DNA of 28,475 nucleotides, from the IMG/VR virus record IMGVR_UViG_3300032893_002468, positions 1-28,475 of that record. One strand, 5' to 3'. The stretch comes from a virus. How positions within the stretch are numbered: the first letter of the stretch is position 1; every line of letters begins with the position of its first letter. A model generated the notes under the pieces. It had not been told where the DNA came from. It ran no database searches and worked only from the letters and a program-made list of their open reading frames with translations. The position numbers and the translations under genes were made by a program. Positions 1 through 8,102 of this stretch are shown in pieces.

Positions 1-346
1 ATTCTACTATACTTTTTCTATCTATTTTAAATGTTTTTGAATATTCATTAATTAATTCATTGCTAACATTTTGTTTCTTTTCCTTAGTTTCCTGCAATTT
101 TTTTACACCTTTGGTATAAATCCACCCTGGAAGTTGTCTATACTGTTTTCTAAGAAAATTTTGCCAGAAATCAACAACTGCAGCCTGATTTATCTTTAGG
201 TGCTGCAGTGCATTAGCTTGCATAGGATATTGTATCGAAAATCTTCGATTTATCATAAAATATTGCTTTCGCTTTTCTCCAGGTGTAATAGCAGAATACT
301 TTTCAGGGTCTACAAAAATAATTTTTATAAAATCAAATAATTCCAT
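1..346 (-). CDS. Partial protein, possible clamp-loader small subunit (gp62-like)
   Basis: An open frame reads leftward from ATG at 346 and runs off the window edge, so only the first 115 residues are visible. It begins MELFDFIKIIF and contains YFMINRRFSIQYPMQANAL near residues 29-47 and a basic RKQYRQLPGW stretch near 66-75. The pattern (FxF at the N-terminus, an (M/V)NRxxS block, an AN motif, then R-K-rich and W) resembles, from memory, the gp62 clamp-loader subunit of marine T4-like phages. The clamp-loader ATPase lies about 3 kb upstream on the same strand, which fits. The family call is a guess by eye; the frame itself is secure. Confidence 0.5.
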   Translation of the reverse strand, partial: MELFDFIKIIFVDPEKYSAITPGEKRKQYFMINRRFSIQYPMQANALQHLKINQAAVVDFWQNFLRKQYRQLPGWIYTKGVKKLQETKEKKQNVSNELINEYSKTFKIDRKSIVE

Positions 347-401
347 AGCAAGGGTATATAATTTAATTTATATGAAAAACTATTAAAAAGTTTTAACATT
401 T

Positions 402-623
402 TCAGAGGTTTCCCGAAGGGTATACGAAGGGATCAAGTATTTCTATTTCTAAAAAAAGTATATTGGTTAACTCATCTAATTCAACTACAGGAATATATCT
501 TCTTTTCAAAATATCGCACAACACTTTACTATTAAATGGAAATAAATCTTTTTCTAATTTTGAATGAAAATTTATATCAGATTTATTAAATTCAACCCAA
601 AACTCAGTATAATTAATAATCAT
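402..623 (-). CDS. Hypothetical small acidic protein, 73 aa
   Basis: Starts at ATG 623, three bases after the stop of the exonuclease gene, so it is almost certainly co-transcribed with it. The product is acidic, with a C-terminal half rich in Glu, Leu and Ile (VVELDELTNILFLEIEIL near residues 45-62). No signal peptide or membrane segment is evident. The ELDELxxxLxxEIE pattern loosely recalls the C-termini of the small Glu/Leu-rich ORFs at 9907-10116 and 14441-15053, but that similarity is low-complexity and may mean little. No function is recognised. Confidence 0.6.
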   Translation of the reverse strand: MIINYTEFWVEFNKSDINFHSKLEKDLFPFNSKVLCDILKRRYIPVVELDELTNILFLEIEILDPFVYPSGNL

Positions 624-626
624 GTG

Positions 627-1808
627 TTAAAATAAAGATTTTCCTTTAAGATTATCAAGTTCCTTAAATATACTTGCTTCATTTGCGCTTTTTCTTTCAG
701 AAAGATAGCGAGTTCCTCTCAATAAATCCTGCATATTTAAACTTCCATATAGTTGGCGGGGTTTTTCAAATTCTTCATTTTTTAATTTATTAAATTCTTC
801 TACAATTTCTTCAGGAAATTGAGAAGGATCTAAAACTACCAATTTAATTTGTCTTTCAAGCCTAGTTTGCATATCAAAAGGAACTTCATCCTTTTTTACA
901 ATTTTTTTAATAACCTCTAAAACCTTATCTTTTCTTTCTACTATAGTTTTCCAGGTAATTTTTTCATTGGGATCGTTTAAAACTTCTTCATAAATTTTTT
1001 CAAATTTAGAATTTGTTATGCGTACTTCTTTATTTTCTCCATTTTTATCTGCGACAATCCAAGTATAAATAGCTGGGACATTATCACCATCATCTCCACA
1101 AAATAATTTTCTTAAGGCAATCATTCTTCCATCTATCACTTCCATTTTTGTTCTTTCTGAGGTAATAATTTTTTTAAAATCTTCTTTATCAACATTCATA
1201 GTATTTTTCATGTGAATAAAATCCACTGCATCGGGTTCATTAATCCAAGTTTCAAAATAATCAGAAACATACAATTTTTTAGATGCATTTTTACCTTGCA
1301 TAAAAGGATTAAAGACTGCTATAAACACAGGTTTTTCTTCATAAATTTTATGAGAAACCAATTGTCTAATATCCTCATCTCCTGAAACTATAATTACATT
1401 TTGATGTTGATTTTCCTGAATTTCTTTAGACCATAAACACATTACATCATCTGCCTCTGCAGAATCGATTTTTGTTACAATCATTCCTTGGCTTTTCACT
1501 ATGCCACAAAATTCATTTAACGCTAAATAAACTTTATCCCAATTTATTTGGCCTGATTTAACTCTTTGCCCCTTATAGCCTTCATTTTCTTCAATTACTA
1601 TAGATTTTCTCCAGGATTTAGAGTCTACAGCAAAAATAACACGGGAAGGATTAATGCTACGAATGATATATGAAATATCCATTACTATTTTTCGCATTAG
1701 TTGATCTATTTCTCCCTGATCATCAAAAGTCATTACTGAATTATATCCTGAAACTATAAACAATGAACGATGTAAAATATTATTTAAATCAAATATTAAA
1801 TTTATCAT
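627..1808 (-). CDS. FEN/RNase H-type 5'-3' exonuclease (T4 RNase H-like)
   Basis: PIN/FEN-superfamily nuclease. The acidic metal-binding signature is present in order: FDLNN with D7, AVDSKSWRKS with D62, the YKGQR substrate-binding motif at 78-82, AEADD at 117-121, VSGDEDIRQL around 141-150, and GDDGDNVP at 238-245, which marks the helix-three-turn-helix side of the family. At 393 aa it is longer than T4 RNase H (305 aa), the extra length lying between the acidic motifs and at the C-terminus. In T4 this enzyme removes RNA primers from lagging-strand fragments; that role is inferred here. Its start ATG overlaps the stop of the upstream GIY-YIG gene as ATGA, so the two are translationally coupled. 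Confidence 0.9.
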   Translation of the reverse strand: MINLIFDLNNILHRSLFIVSGYNSVMTFDDQGEIDQLMRKIVMDISYIIRSINPSRVIFAVDSKSWRKSIVIEENEGYKGQRVKSGQINWDKVYLALNEFCGIVKSQGMIVTKIDSAEADDVMCLWSKEIQENQHQNVIIVSGDEDIRQLVSHKIYEEKPVFIAVFNPFMQGKNASKKLYVSDYFETWINEPDAVDFIHMKNTMNVDKEDFKKIITSERTKMEVIDGRMIALRKLFCGDDGDNVPAIYTWIVADKNGENKEVRITNSKFEKIYEEVLNDPNEKITWKTIVERKDKVLEVIKKIVKKDEVPFDMQTRLERQIKLVVLDPSQFPEEIVEEFNKLKNEEFEKPRQLYGSLNMQDLLRGTRYLSERKSANEASIFKELDNLKGKSLF

Positions 1809-2527
1809 ATTTTTTTAAATTTACAATTATCAAAATGATATCGTGTCATATTTCCCCCTTTTCCTTTTAAATTACAATGTGGACATATTACTTCTCTTAA
1901 ATTATGAGATTTTCCTATTAATGATTCACTTACATGTTTTTTATGTTCTTCTGTTTCTGGAATTCCTTTATTCCAAACAGGGTTTTTTAATTTAATTCCA
2001 ACTTTTTTATTTCGTTGTTTTTGTTTAAATTCTTCAAATCGTTTTAATCCTTCTTCTTCTCCATAAACATTTATTAATAATTGTTTATGCCCTATTCCTT
2101 TTACTGCTGATTTACACCCCTTTTTAGCTTTGCTTAAATTATCTTTATGATTTTGAGTAAATTTTCTTCCAGTTAAAATTTTACTCATAGTTTTACTTAA
2201 TTTCTCCTTTGATTCCTTAGACCAACAACCAGAAATATTCATTCCTCCGGTTGGGCATAAATTATATCCATTAGGTACTAATGTATTATATTCATTTATA
2301 TACTTTTCTTGGGCATTAAAGGCTTCTTGTTTTGTTGGAAAGAATTCAAGAATTTCTCTTTTAAAATTTTCTTTTCCATATTCTTTAATTGCATTTTGAA
2401 AATAAGGCCTTCCACTTCCTAAATAATTTTTATCTAAATCATCATTATTTGTACTATGTTCACCTATATATTGTTTTTTATTAATTAAATTTGTTGTTAT
2501 ATAAACAAAATTAAATTTCTTTTCCAT
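1805..2527 (-). CDS. GIY-YIG homing endonuclease with NUMOD3-like repeats and a C-terminal zinc finger
   Basis: The N-terminal GIY-YIG catalytic domain (about residues 5-95) shows FVYITTN followed by KQYIGEH, the family's GIY and YIG elements, then YLGSG and the catalytic-type Glu context NAQEKYINEYN. The centre has three NUMOD3-like DNA-binding segments (SKESKEKLSKTM, TQNHKDNLSKAKKG, TEEHKKHVSESLIGK). The C-terminus has a CPHC...H...C zinc finger (about residues 214-236). This is the architecture of free-standing phage homing endonucleases such as the T4 Seg family. It lies directly upstream of the exonuclease gene and overlaps it by four bases, so the replication operon hosts it. The catalytic half resembles the second endonuclease at 13162-13950; the DNA-binding halves differ. 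Confidence 0.9.
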   Translation of the reverse strand: MEKKFNFVYITTNLINKKQYIGEHSTNNDDLDKNYLGSGRPYFQNAIKEYGKENFKREILEFFPTKQEAFNAQEKYINEYNTLVPNGYNLCPTGGMNISGCWSKESKEKLSKTMSKILTGRKFTQNHKDNLSKAKKGCKSAVKGIGHKQLLINVYGEEEGLKRFEEFKQKQRNKKVGIKLKNPVWNKGIPETEEHKKHVSESLIGKSHNLREVICPHCNLKGKGGNMTRYHFDNCKFKKI

Positions 2528-2634
2528 TAGATTTTATTCTATATATTCCCACATTCCTATCTTTATTGTAAGGAGTTATGGTTATATTCTTCAGCCTGAA
2601 TTTTAAACGCATTACATTGCAACTTATGAAAAAT

Positions 2635-2892
2635 TCATAGACTTATATTCAAATCTCTATCCCATAGATTAACAATCCTTTCTGCATTCCATTCTGCAGT
2701 ATGATTATGTTTAACATGGTATAAATATTTTTTGGCGACTGCCATTGCAGTGTAGCCGTCATCATCAATATCATAGCCATATTTTAAAATTAATCCTATG
2801 GCTCCACTTAATTTTCCAAACTCAGTTCTTTCAGTAAATTGGACTCCATTGTTAAAACTCTTAATTGCTGGATTTCTTGTAAATTGTTTCAT
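2635..2892 (-). CDS. Hypothetical protein, 85 aa
   Basis: Starts at ATG 2892 and ends at TGA 2635, in the minus-strand operon between the 163 aa protein and the GIY-YIG gene. The product (MKQFTRNPAIKS...) has a DIDDDGYTAMAVAKKYLYH stretch followed by a region rich in His and Trp. No domain is recognised. The approximately 107 bases between its stop and the endonuclease start hold no convincing gene, which fits insertion of the endonuclease at this point. Confidence 0.65.
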   Translation of the reverse strand: MKQFTRNPAIKSFNNGVQFTERTEFGKLSGAIGLILKYGYDIDDDGYTAMAVAKKYLYHVKHNHTAEWNAERIVNLWDRDLNISL

Positions 2893-2914
2893 ATTATAAA
2901 ATTTAAAATTATTT

Positions 2915-3406
2915 TTATGATCCCATACTTATATGAATTCTTCTATTATCATATATTTCTATTCCCTCAAAATATAAATCTCTTAAATCATGCCCCCATA
3001 TTCCATAGGAACCATTAGTTGTATTGCGATTTTGCAAACCACCTCTTTTACATCTATCTTTCGATGATATTTCTTTTATTTTAGATGTAGAATTTTCTTC
3101 TTTATAAATTTTCTTATATGCCCGAGAAATAATCCAAAGTAATTCACCCGTAGTTCTACAATTTTTAATATCGATTTCTACAACAACATTTAATGGATAT
3201 GTTATATAAGCTTTTCCATCTAAACTTCCATTGTCTTTTTCTACATAGTTTTTTGCGTTATAGCTAAAATAACGCTCACCATTATATGCATGTAAAATAC
3301 GACTAGCAACATTTTTTGAAATTTTTGCTAAAGATTCTACATGAACATTAAAAGAATACTTTTTTAATAGTTTTCCTGTTTTAGGTTCTTCTTTTACTAT
3401 TTTCAT
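2915..3406 (-). CDS. Conserved-looking phage protein of unknown function, 163 aa
   Basis: Starts at ATG 3406, four bases from the stop of the clamp-loader gene, and sits within the replication operon. It is a mixed alpha/beta protein with a basic, Cys-containing centre (SSKDRCKRGGLQNRN) and a distinctive C-terminal block, SYGIWGHDLRDLYFEGI (about residues 133-149). That block looks like a conserved motif; similar GIWGHD-type tails come to mind from other Bacteroidota phage proteins, but this was not checked. No catalytic motif is recognised. Confidence 0.7.
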   Translation of the reverse strand: MKIVKEEPKTGKLLKKYSFNVHVESLAKISKNVASRILHAYNGERYFSYNAKNYVEKDNGSLDGKAYITYPLNVVVEIDIKNCRTTGELLWIISRAYKKIYKEENSTSKIKEISSKDRCKRGGLQNRNTTNGSYGIWGHDLRDLYFEGIEIYDNRRIHISMGS

Positions 3407-3410
3407 AAAT

Positions 3411-4367
3411 TTATGAATTTATAATTAATTGAATTTTATATACTGCTGAAAGTAATGTTATTAACGGATCTATTACCATAGTTCTTTGGGCCTGATGTTC
3501 AGCCACTGCTATAATAATCATGGGAATTTTATCAATTTTATCGGGTTTATTATTTTTAATATATTCTATTAAATCTTCTCCCAAAGCCATTAGAGTGTCA
3601 TCTATTTTACTGGAGTATTCCCCCACGATAAATTTATAATTTTCATAGGGTTTATCTGGCTTATTTAAACAAATTTTAAATAAATCTTCGAAATCAAAAT
3701 TAATATTAAAATTCTTTATGCTAAGTTCTTTAATTCCTCTTAAATAAAAACTTTGAAGTTTATTCATAACCCTTCTTAAAGAGGGAAAATCATTTTTAAT
3801 AAATTTATTTAAAATATCATCAGTATAGGTTATTTTAGTGGCATTAAGGATTAAAATTACTCTCTTCTTATATTCTTCCAACAAATATTCTTCTTCTTCA
3901 GCATTAATGGGATCAAAGGGTATAGGCATAAATCTATCTCTAATGGCTTCAGGAATAGTTTCGATAAAATTTGTTGCTGCTAAAAATCTTGCCACATTTG
4001 AATATTTTTCAATGGGAACTTTCATGGCATCAAGAAATCCTTTGGTGGCTCCATCCAATTCATCTATAACTACACATTTAAGCTTATCCTTTCCTCCTTC
4101 AAGAGATATGGTTGAACAAAATTTAGAAATTTTATTTCTAGCCATATCAATATTTGCTTCTTCTCTAGCATTGATATACAATGTAGTATAAGGTTTGGAT
4201 AAAATTAAAAGAGCACTCGTTTTTCCAGTTCCCGGAGATCCATAAAAAAGTAAATTTTGAATAAGCCCATTGCGTAATTCCTTTTTAATTCTTTCAGGAG
4301 CAATAAGTGTATTAAGTTCTTTTGGCCTAAATCTTTCTGTAAATAATTGTTCAATGGGATTATTCAT
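3411..4367 (-). CDS. Sliding-clamp loader ATPase, large subunit (gp44-like)
   Basis: AAA+ clamp-loader ATPase, which opens the sliding clamp and loads it on primer-template junctions. Visible elements are the N-terminal ERFRPKELNTLI motif typical of RFC/gp44 proteins, Walker A GSPGTGKT at 43-50, Walker B CVVIDELDG at 98-106, sensor 1 ATN at 131-133 and an arginine-finger-like IRDRF at 142-146. A C-terminal helical region (FPSLRRVMNKLQSFYLRG) corresponds to the collar-side part of T4 gp44. Length (318 aa) is almost identical to T4 gp44 (319 aa). It is part of the minus-strand replication operon with the 163 aa protein and the exonuclease. The Asp in the Walker B region is followed by Glu as needed for ATP hydrolysis. 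Confidence 0.92.
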   Translation of the reverse strand: MNNPIEQLFTERFRPKELNTLIAPERIKKELRNGLIQNLLFYGSPGTGKTSALLILSKPYTTLYINAREEANIDMARNKISKFCSTISLEGGKDKLKCVVIDELDGATKGFLDAMKVPIEKYSNVARFLAATNFIETIPEAIRDRFMPIPFDPINAEEEEYLLEEYKKRVILILNATKITYTDDILNKFIKNDFPSLRRVMNKLQSFYLRGIKELSIKNFNINFDFEDLFKICLNKPDKPYENYKFIVGEYSSKIDDTLMALGEDLIEYIKNNKPDKIDKIPMIIIAVAEHQAQRTMVIDPLITLLSAVYKIQLIINS

Positions 4368-4430
4368 ACTTATACTTATATTTTTATTTTTATGAAAAAA
4401 TTTATATGTTGTTTTTTAAAAAAATGTTAA

Positions 4431-5573
4431 TTATGAATACCAATACATTTCTTTTCTAAAATCATGAAGAAAACCTAATAACTTTTCTTCATCTACTTTA
4501 TCTGGTAAATTAGATTTTGAACAAGCTTCATCCAATCCATCTTTCATTGCTTCAGCTTCCCTAAGTAAATCTTCATATTCATATTCTCCCTTACGAATTT
4601 TCATAAGTTTTTCTATTTCTTCAGGATTTCTACGTACTCTAAGTTCTCCATTTAAAAGTTCATGAGCCATAAGAAGTAAACGATAGGTATGCATCATGTT
4701 TTTTGAGTCATAATTTTTTCCATGAGCCTTATTCATCCTAAATCTATTTTCATTTCTATTCTTAAGCCAATCCTGATATTCTTTATATTTTTTACAATGA
4801 GATGAATAACCGTCTTTATTAAAAGAAAGATAGCCCAAAAACCAAGTTCCTTTGGGAACCGATGTTAATTTAACATCGTTTGCTTTTTCTTCATCAGAAA
4901 CTATGCCCCATTTTTCATTGGATGTTATGGGTAAAGCATACATTCCATATAAATCATGTGCATGATCTATGGCAACCAATCCAATTTCTTCCTGTTTAAT
5001 TCTTGGTGCAATTAATCCATTAAATGGATTAGGAACTTTTTCCCATCTTATTTCATCTTTTAGCCACTCTTTAAAAGGAAGGCTCTCTCCTCTATCATGT
5101 TTAAGAATATAGCAAAAATCAAGAACTGTTTTACGAGTCATAGACTCCTGTTCCCAATTAATTTTTTTATTAAGTCCCCTAGCTTTATTTATTTGATCTA
5201 TTGCATAGCCTGCAAATGTCCAACGAACCTTTTTACTTAATATAAATTCTTTATTATCAATAAAATATTTTTTAAATATAGGATTACAGAATAAAACACA
5301 ATCATCTGGAACAGCTAACATTTCAAGAATATTGGGATTATTTCCTATTAAAAGCTCAGTAAATCTTCCTATTTCATAAAAAATTATATCATTTTTTTCA
5401 TCAGAAACCTGCGCCACAAATCCATACTTAAGAATATCATCAAGAGGTTGAATAAACACACCTCTAATATCTGTATCAGATTCAGGAGTAGATGTGCCAT
5501 ATGCATGAGAACCCATGATGGCTTCAAAAACTACTAAATTTTTATCTTTTATATCTTTTAATGTATAGTTCAT
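4431..5573 (-). CDS. RlaP-like nucleotidyltransferase (Pol-beta fold, COG3541 type)
   Basis: Predicted nucleotidyltransferase of the DNA polymerase beta superfamily. The active site is clear: GSHAYGT at 21-27 followed by SDTDIRGVF, with metal-binding Asp residues D33 and D35. Length (380 aa) fits the large phage members of this family. The family includes RlaP, described as an RNA-ligase-associated Pol-beta protein in RNA repair operons, which fits the RNA ligase 1 encoded at 11971-13113. The C-terminus contains a helical region rich in His and Arg (MMHTYRLLLMAHELLNGELR). It lies ten bases downstream of the 60 aa gene. A second, smaller protein with the same active-site motif is at 11246-11974. 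The substrate is unknown. Confidence 0.85.
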   Translation of the reverse strand: MNYTLKDIKDKNLVVFEAIMGSHAYGTSTPESDTDIRGVFIQPLDDILKYGFVAQVSDEKNDIIFYEIGRFTELLIGNNPNILEMLAVPDDCVLFCNPIFKKYFIDNKEFILSKKVRWTFAGYAIDQINKARGLNKKINWEQESMTRKTVLDFCYILKHDRGESLPFKEWLKDEIRWEKVPNPFNGLIAPRIKQEEIGLVAIDHAHDLYGMYALPITSNEKWGIVSDEEKANDVKLTSVPKGTWFLGYLSFNKDGYSSHCKKYKEYQDWLKNRNENRFRMNKAHGKNYDSKNMMHTYRLLLMAHELLNGELRVRRNPEEIEKLMKIRKGEYEYEDLLREAEAMKDGLDEACSKSNLPDKVDEEKLLGFLHDFRKEMYWYS

Positions 5574-5583
5574 TCATTAAGTT

Positions 5584-5766
5584 TTACATTCTATTTACGG
5601 TTTTACCAATATCTTTATTAAGGGCATTTTTAATAAATTCCCAACTTTGCATAACATCACGATCTAAACAGGTTTCTTTGCTTCTTGAATGTAGTAGATT
5701 GGCAACAAGTCTAAGGGTATCTTCAATACGTTTTGCCTGAAATTCATATAATTCAATTTTTTCCAT
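5584..5766 (-). CDS. Hypothetical small helical protein, 60 aa
   Basis: Starts at ATG 5766, overlapping the 3' end of the HAD phosphatase gene by 14 bases, and is followed ten bases later by the RlaP-like gene. Overlap on both sides of the operon and the absence of any alternative frame support it. The product is charged and probably all helical, with one Cys and no recognised motif. Confidence 0.6.
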   Translation of the reverse strand: MEKIELYEFQAKRIEDTLRLVANLLHSRSKETCLDRDVMQSWEFIKNALNKDIGKTVNRM

Positions 5767-6160
5767 TTTCTAATATTTTTAATGCAGTTTCTATACTATT
5801 GGGTGCCAATGACATTACAGCCTTGACATCAGTAAATTCATTAATATCGTCCACCTCAACATTATCATTATCCATATGTAAAATAAATCCCTTATCTTTA
5901 ATAGATAACCATTTAATTTCCATATTTGTAAAAATTATATGTTCATTTGGAATATTTAATTTTTTAGCAATTTCATAAAGATCTTTATTATATGTTGGAA
6001 ATGTTAGAGGATAATGTACTTTATGATACATTTCAGTACTCCACCTTGCAGTAACAATCCAAATTTCATAGCCTAGAGATGAAAGATCTTTAGCAAAATT
6101 TTGCATATAATCAAATTCTAGGCATTCGTCAAAATCAAAACTTATTTTATTTTTTTTCAC
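5753..6160 (-). CDS. HAD-superfamily phosphatase-like protein, 135 aa
   Basis: Small HAD-like protein with the four family motifs recognisable: motif I ISFDFDECL with D9 and D11 (nucleophile and acid/base positions), motif II WIVTARW with T37, motif III Lys in IKWL (K83), and motif IV HMDNDN with D97 and D99. Retention of the second Asp of motif I favours a phosphatase over a dehalogenase or ATPase. T4 polynucleotide kinase has a phosphatase domain of this superfamily, so with the separate P-loop kinase at 8099-8503 this could be the 3'-phosphatase half of a split end-healing enzyme; that is inference. Other small HAD nucleotidases remain possible. It overlaps the response regulator gene by 14 bases. 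Confidence 0.75.
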   Translation of the reverse strand: MKKNKISFDFDECLEFDYMQNFAKDLSSLGYEIWIVTARWSTEMYHKVHYPLTFPTYNKDLYEIAKKLNIPNEHIIFTNMEIKWLSIKDKGFILHMDNDNVEVDDINEFTDVKAVMSLAPNSIETALKILENGKN

Positions 6161-6857
6161 CTTCTATTTTTTCATATTCTAGAATTAAACCCACTCCTGA
6201 AATATTATTAATTGTTAAACATATACCATTGGTATTAAATGATTTTCTTATATAGGTTATAAAAACATCCATAGATCTTCCTGCAAAATAATCTGTTTTT
6301 CTCCAAACTTTTTCTAAAATTACTTCTCTTTTAATTATTTTGCCGTAATTTAAGGCAAGTATTTCCAATATACCTCCCTCTTTTGGTGAAAATTTCTTTA
6401 TTTCTTTATCATTATGAAATAAAATTCTTCTACTTGGATCATAAACACATTGACAGCTATCCTCGCCAAAATATATTTTGTCTCTGGTTTTGGTTGTTAG
6501 TTTCTTTAAAGTAATAAAATTTTTATTATAGGAAACAATATTGTTTATAACAATTTTTACAAAATTATTATAGGGTTCTAATACAGGCATTTGAATATCT
6601 GCTTGTGAAGATGTTAAACTTCCAATTTCCAAAGAAACAACGGGAATATAGGGAGTGTTTTTCTTTATAAAATCTACACCTTTTTTGAAAAAAGGAAAGC
6701 TACTTTCTATTACAAATGCATCTACATCTGAAAGTTTTATGTGTTCAAAAAATGTGGTTTCAATCTTAGCATTAACAATTTCATGATTTAAGTCCTTTCC
6801 AACCAACCAAAAAGTGTTATAAAGATCTATGTTTTCTGTGCATATTGCAATTCTCAT
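6147..6857 (-). CDS. Atypical OmpR-family response regulator (phage-encoded)
   Basis: Two-part transcription regulator. Residues about 1-110 look like a degenerate receiver domain: MRIAICTEN at the start, a beta strand VDAFVI ending in E51 where receivers carry the phospho-accepting Asp, and E94-P95 where the conserved Lys-Pro is expected. Residues about 125-230 form an OmpR/PhoB-type winged helix: FSPKEGGILEILALNYGKII, the REVILEKVW segment, then GRSMDVFITYIRKSF (193-207) and a GVGLILEY wing. The recognition-helix sequence is very close to that of Bacteroidota regulators, so host acquisition is likely. Loss of Asp and Lys suggests phosphorylation-independent action. A promoter-like box (6877-6885) and an 11-base-period direct repeat (6929-6948) lie upstream, suggesting autoregulation. 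Confidence 0.85.
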   Translation of the reverse strand: MRIAICTENIDLYNTFWLVGKDLNHEIVNAKIETTFFEHIKLSDVDAFVIESSFPFFKKGVDFIKKNTPYIPVVSLEIGSLTSSQADIQMPVLEPYNNFVKIVINNIVSYNKNFITLKKLTTKTRDKIYFGEDSCQCVYDPSRRILFHNDKEIKKFSPKEGGILEILALNYGKIIKREVILEKVWRKTDYFAGRSMDVFITYIRKSFNTNGICLTINNISGVGLILEYEKIEGEKK

Positions 6858-6876
6858 AACCTATTTTTAAATGTGG

Positions 6877-6885
6877 TTAAATATA
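6877..6885 (-). promoter_or_regulatory. Promoter-like box upstream of the response regulator gene
   Basis: On the minus strand this reads TATATTTAA within TGTTATATTTAACC, 20 bases from the ATG of the regulator gene. It is close to the Bacteroidota -7 element TAnnTTTG and to near-identical boxes at 8961-8969, 9197-9204 and 10521-10530. No clear TTTG at the -33 position is present. Assigned by pattern only, in a very AT-rich genome. Confidence 0.4.
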
Positions 6886-6928
6886 ACAAAAAATCTTGAA
6901 ATAAAAAAATTAATTAAAATTTAATGGT

Positions 6929-6948
6929 GTTAAAGTTATGTTAAAGTT
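6929..6948. promoter_or_regulatory. Candidate operator: tandem GTTAAAGTT repeat with 11-base period
   Basis: GTTAAAGTT occurs twice, at 6929 and 6940, exactly 11 bases apart. This is the head-to-tail geometry known for OmpR/PhoB-family operators. It sits about 70-90 bases upstream of the phage response regulator gene, over the last codons of the glycosyltransferase gene. A copy matching at 17 of 20 positions lies at 9129-9148 in the divergent control region. Binding by the phage regulator is inferred. Confidence 0.45.
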
Positions 6949-7717
6949 AAAAACCTAAATTCTTTTTTCTTACATAATCCAAATCATAGCTAGTAAATGA
7001 TATGGGAAAAGATTTATTATCAAAAGGATATTCATATGGCCAAGTCATTCTCCATTGGGGCCCCCATTTTTGCGTAAGATATTCAAAATTAACTATATTT
7101 GCCGCATTTAATTTTTCAATTAACTCAGGCTCTCCTTTTTTTGTTTGTTCTCCACTTTCATAATAATTTGTTCCTTCACCGTGATAGTAAACTTTACTCA
7201 CACTATAAATTCTCTTAAGTGGATGATGCTTAATGCGCATAATATAATCTACATCTTCACCATAGGCAGGATAAAGATTTTCATCAAACAACCCATATTG
7301 TTTAATAACCCAGTCCTTTATGAGAAATAAATCCCATGCTCCATCCTTAAAATCTCCTTCACTTCCATGAACTATGCCAATTTCTGGATCTTCCGCCTTT
7401 TTAACCATTTCTTCTAAAAATCCTGGTGTAAAAGCCACATCATGATTAGTAATAATCCAATAGGGTGAATTCATGTAACATTTAATAATCAAATTCCATG
7501 CGCCTGAACACCCCACATTTGCTGGCATATGACATACCACAATTTTATTAATAAATGGATGAGGAGTTGAAGCAATCTTATCCAATTCTTCAACCAATTG
7601 TCCTCTGCCATTATTATCAAATATCACAAAAATTTCTGTGGGAAAATCGACACTATCTACCAATCTTTTAACCCAATAGGGAGAATTTACTATGGCTGTA
7701 CCTATAACAGGTATCAT
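6947..7717 (-). CDS. Family 2 (GT-A) glycosyltransferase
   Basis: Single-domain GT-A glycosyltransferase of 256 aa. It begins MIPVIGTAIVNSPYWVKRLVDS, then has a nucleotide-binding core with ANVGCSGAWN (about 75-84), the DxD-equivalent WIITNHDVAFTPGF (about 97-110) and a later acidic motif, YGEDVDYIMRI, typical of the catalytic base region of family 2 enzymes. No membrane segment is seen, so it is probably cytoplasmic. Phage enzymes of this type glycosylate modified DNA bases, virion proteins or host surface sugars; nothing here decides which. It overlaps the 64 aa gene upstream as ATGA and precedes the response regulator. Confidence 0.85.
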   Translation of the reverse strand: MIPVIGTAIVNSPYWVKRLVDSVDFPTEIFVIFDNNGRGQLVEELDKIASTPHPFINKIVVCHMPANVGCSGAWNLIIKCYMNSPYWIITNHDVAFTPGFLEEMVKKAEDPEIGIVHGSEGDFKDGAWDLFLIKDWVIKQYGLFDENLYPAYGEDVDYIMRIKHHPLKRIYSVSKVYYHGEGTNYYESGEQTKKGEPELIEKLNAANIVNFEYLTQKWGPQWRMTWPYEYPFDNKSFPISFTSYDLDYVRKKNLGF

Positions 7718-7908
7718 CTTACTTTTGTATTTAATGTATGCCTTTCAAAGCGAATTAACATATTGCATTGTTCACTTATGTTAAAAAGATAAAGTTCTCT
7801 TTTTATGGTATCTATTCTTTTTACTTGTACTAGATCACGCTTAAAATTTCTATAAACTCCGTTAATTTCAAGTTCCTCTACGGGAATAATTGGCAAGGTT
7901 TCTTTCAT
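7714..7908 (-). CDS. Hypothetical protein, 64 aa
   Basis: Starts at ATG 7908 and overlaps the glycosyltransferase start by four bases (ATGA), indicating coupled translation. The product is largely beta-strand by appearance (INGVYRNFKRDLVQVKRID, then RELYLFNIS), possibly a small SH3-like barrel. No family is recognised. Confidence 0.6.
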   Translation of the reverse strand: MKETLPIIPVEELEINGVYRNFKRDLVQVKRIDTIKRELYLFNISEQCNMLIRFERHTLNTKVR

Positions 7909-7928
7909 ATATAAATTTATTAAACTGT

Positions 7929-8102
7929 TTATTTAACATATATAAATTTCATGGTGTGAGAAAGATTAAATTCATTTTCTTTAAATGCATGATAACATTT
8001 AAGAGAACAAAAATCTTCTATCCAAACTTTAGGATAATATTTTAAATAATAAGACTCTTCTGTTTTTTCAAAATTTTTTCGGCAATGTTTACAAGTTTTC
8101 AT
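7929..8102 (-). CDS. Small zinc-finger protein, 57 aa
   Basis: A short gene starting at ATG 8102 and overlapping the stop of the P-loop kinase as ATGA. The product begins MKTCKHCRKNFEK and carries two Cys pairs, CKHC at residues 4-7 and CSLKC at 32-36, spaced like a treble-clef or TRASH/MYM-type zinc-binding fold. Translational coupling and the intact Cys pairs support a real gene despite the length. Its partner and role are unknown; proteins of this type usually bind nucleic acid or another protein. Confidence 0.75.
   Translation of the reverse strand: MKTCKHCRKNFEKTEESYYLKYYPKVWIEDFCSLKCYHAFKENEFNLSHTMKFIYVK

Noticed and set aside
2511-2612. 33-codon minus-strand frame between the 85 aa gene and the first GIY-YIG gene
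   Set aside because: No start signal, overlaps the endonuclease start, and no recognisable motif; at this AT content a frame this short is expected by chance.
3838-4191. Plus-strand open frame of 117 aa
   Set aside because: Lies wholly antisense to the clamp-loader ATPase, whose motifs occupy the same bases.
7145-7330. Plus-strand open frames at 7145-7330, 7598-7792 and 8159-8407
   Set aside because: All are antisense to the glycosyltransferase or kinase genes, and none has a recognisable domain.
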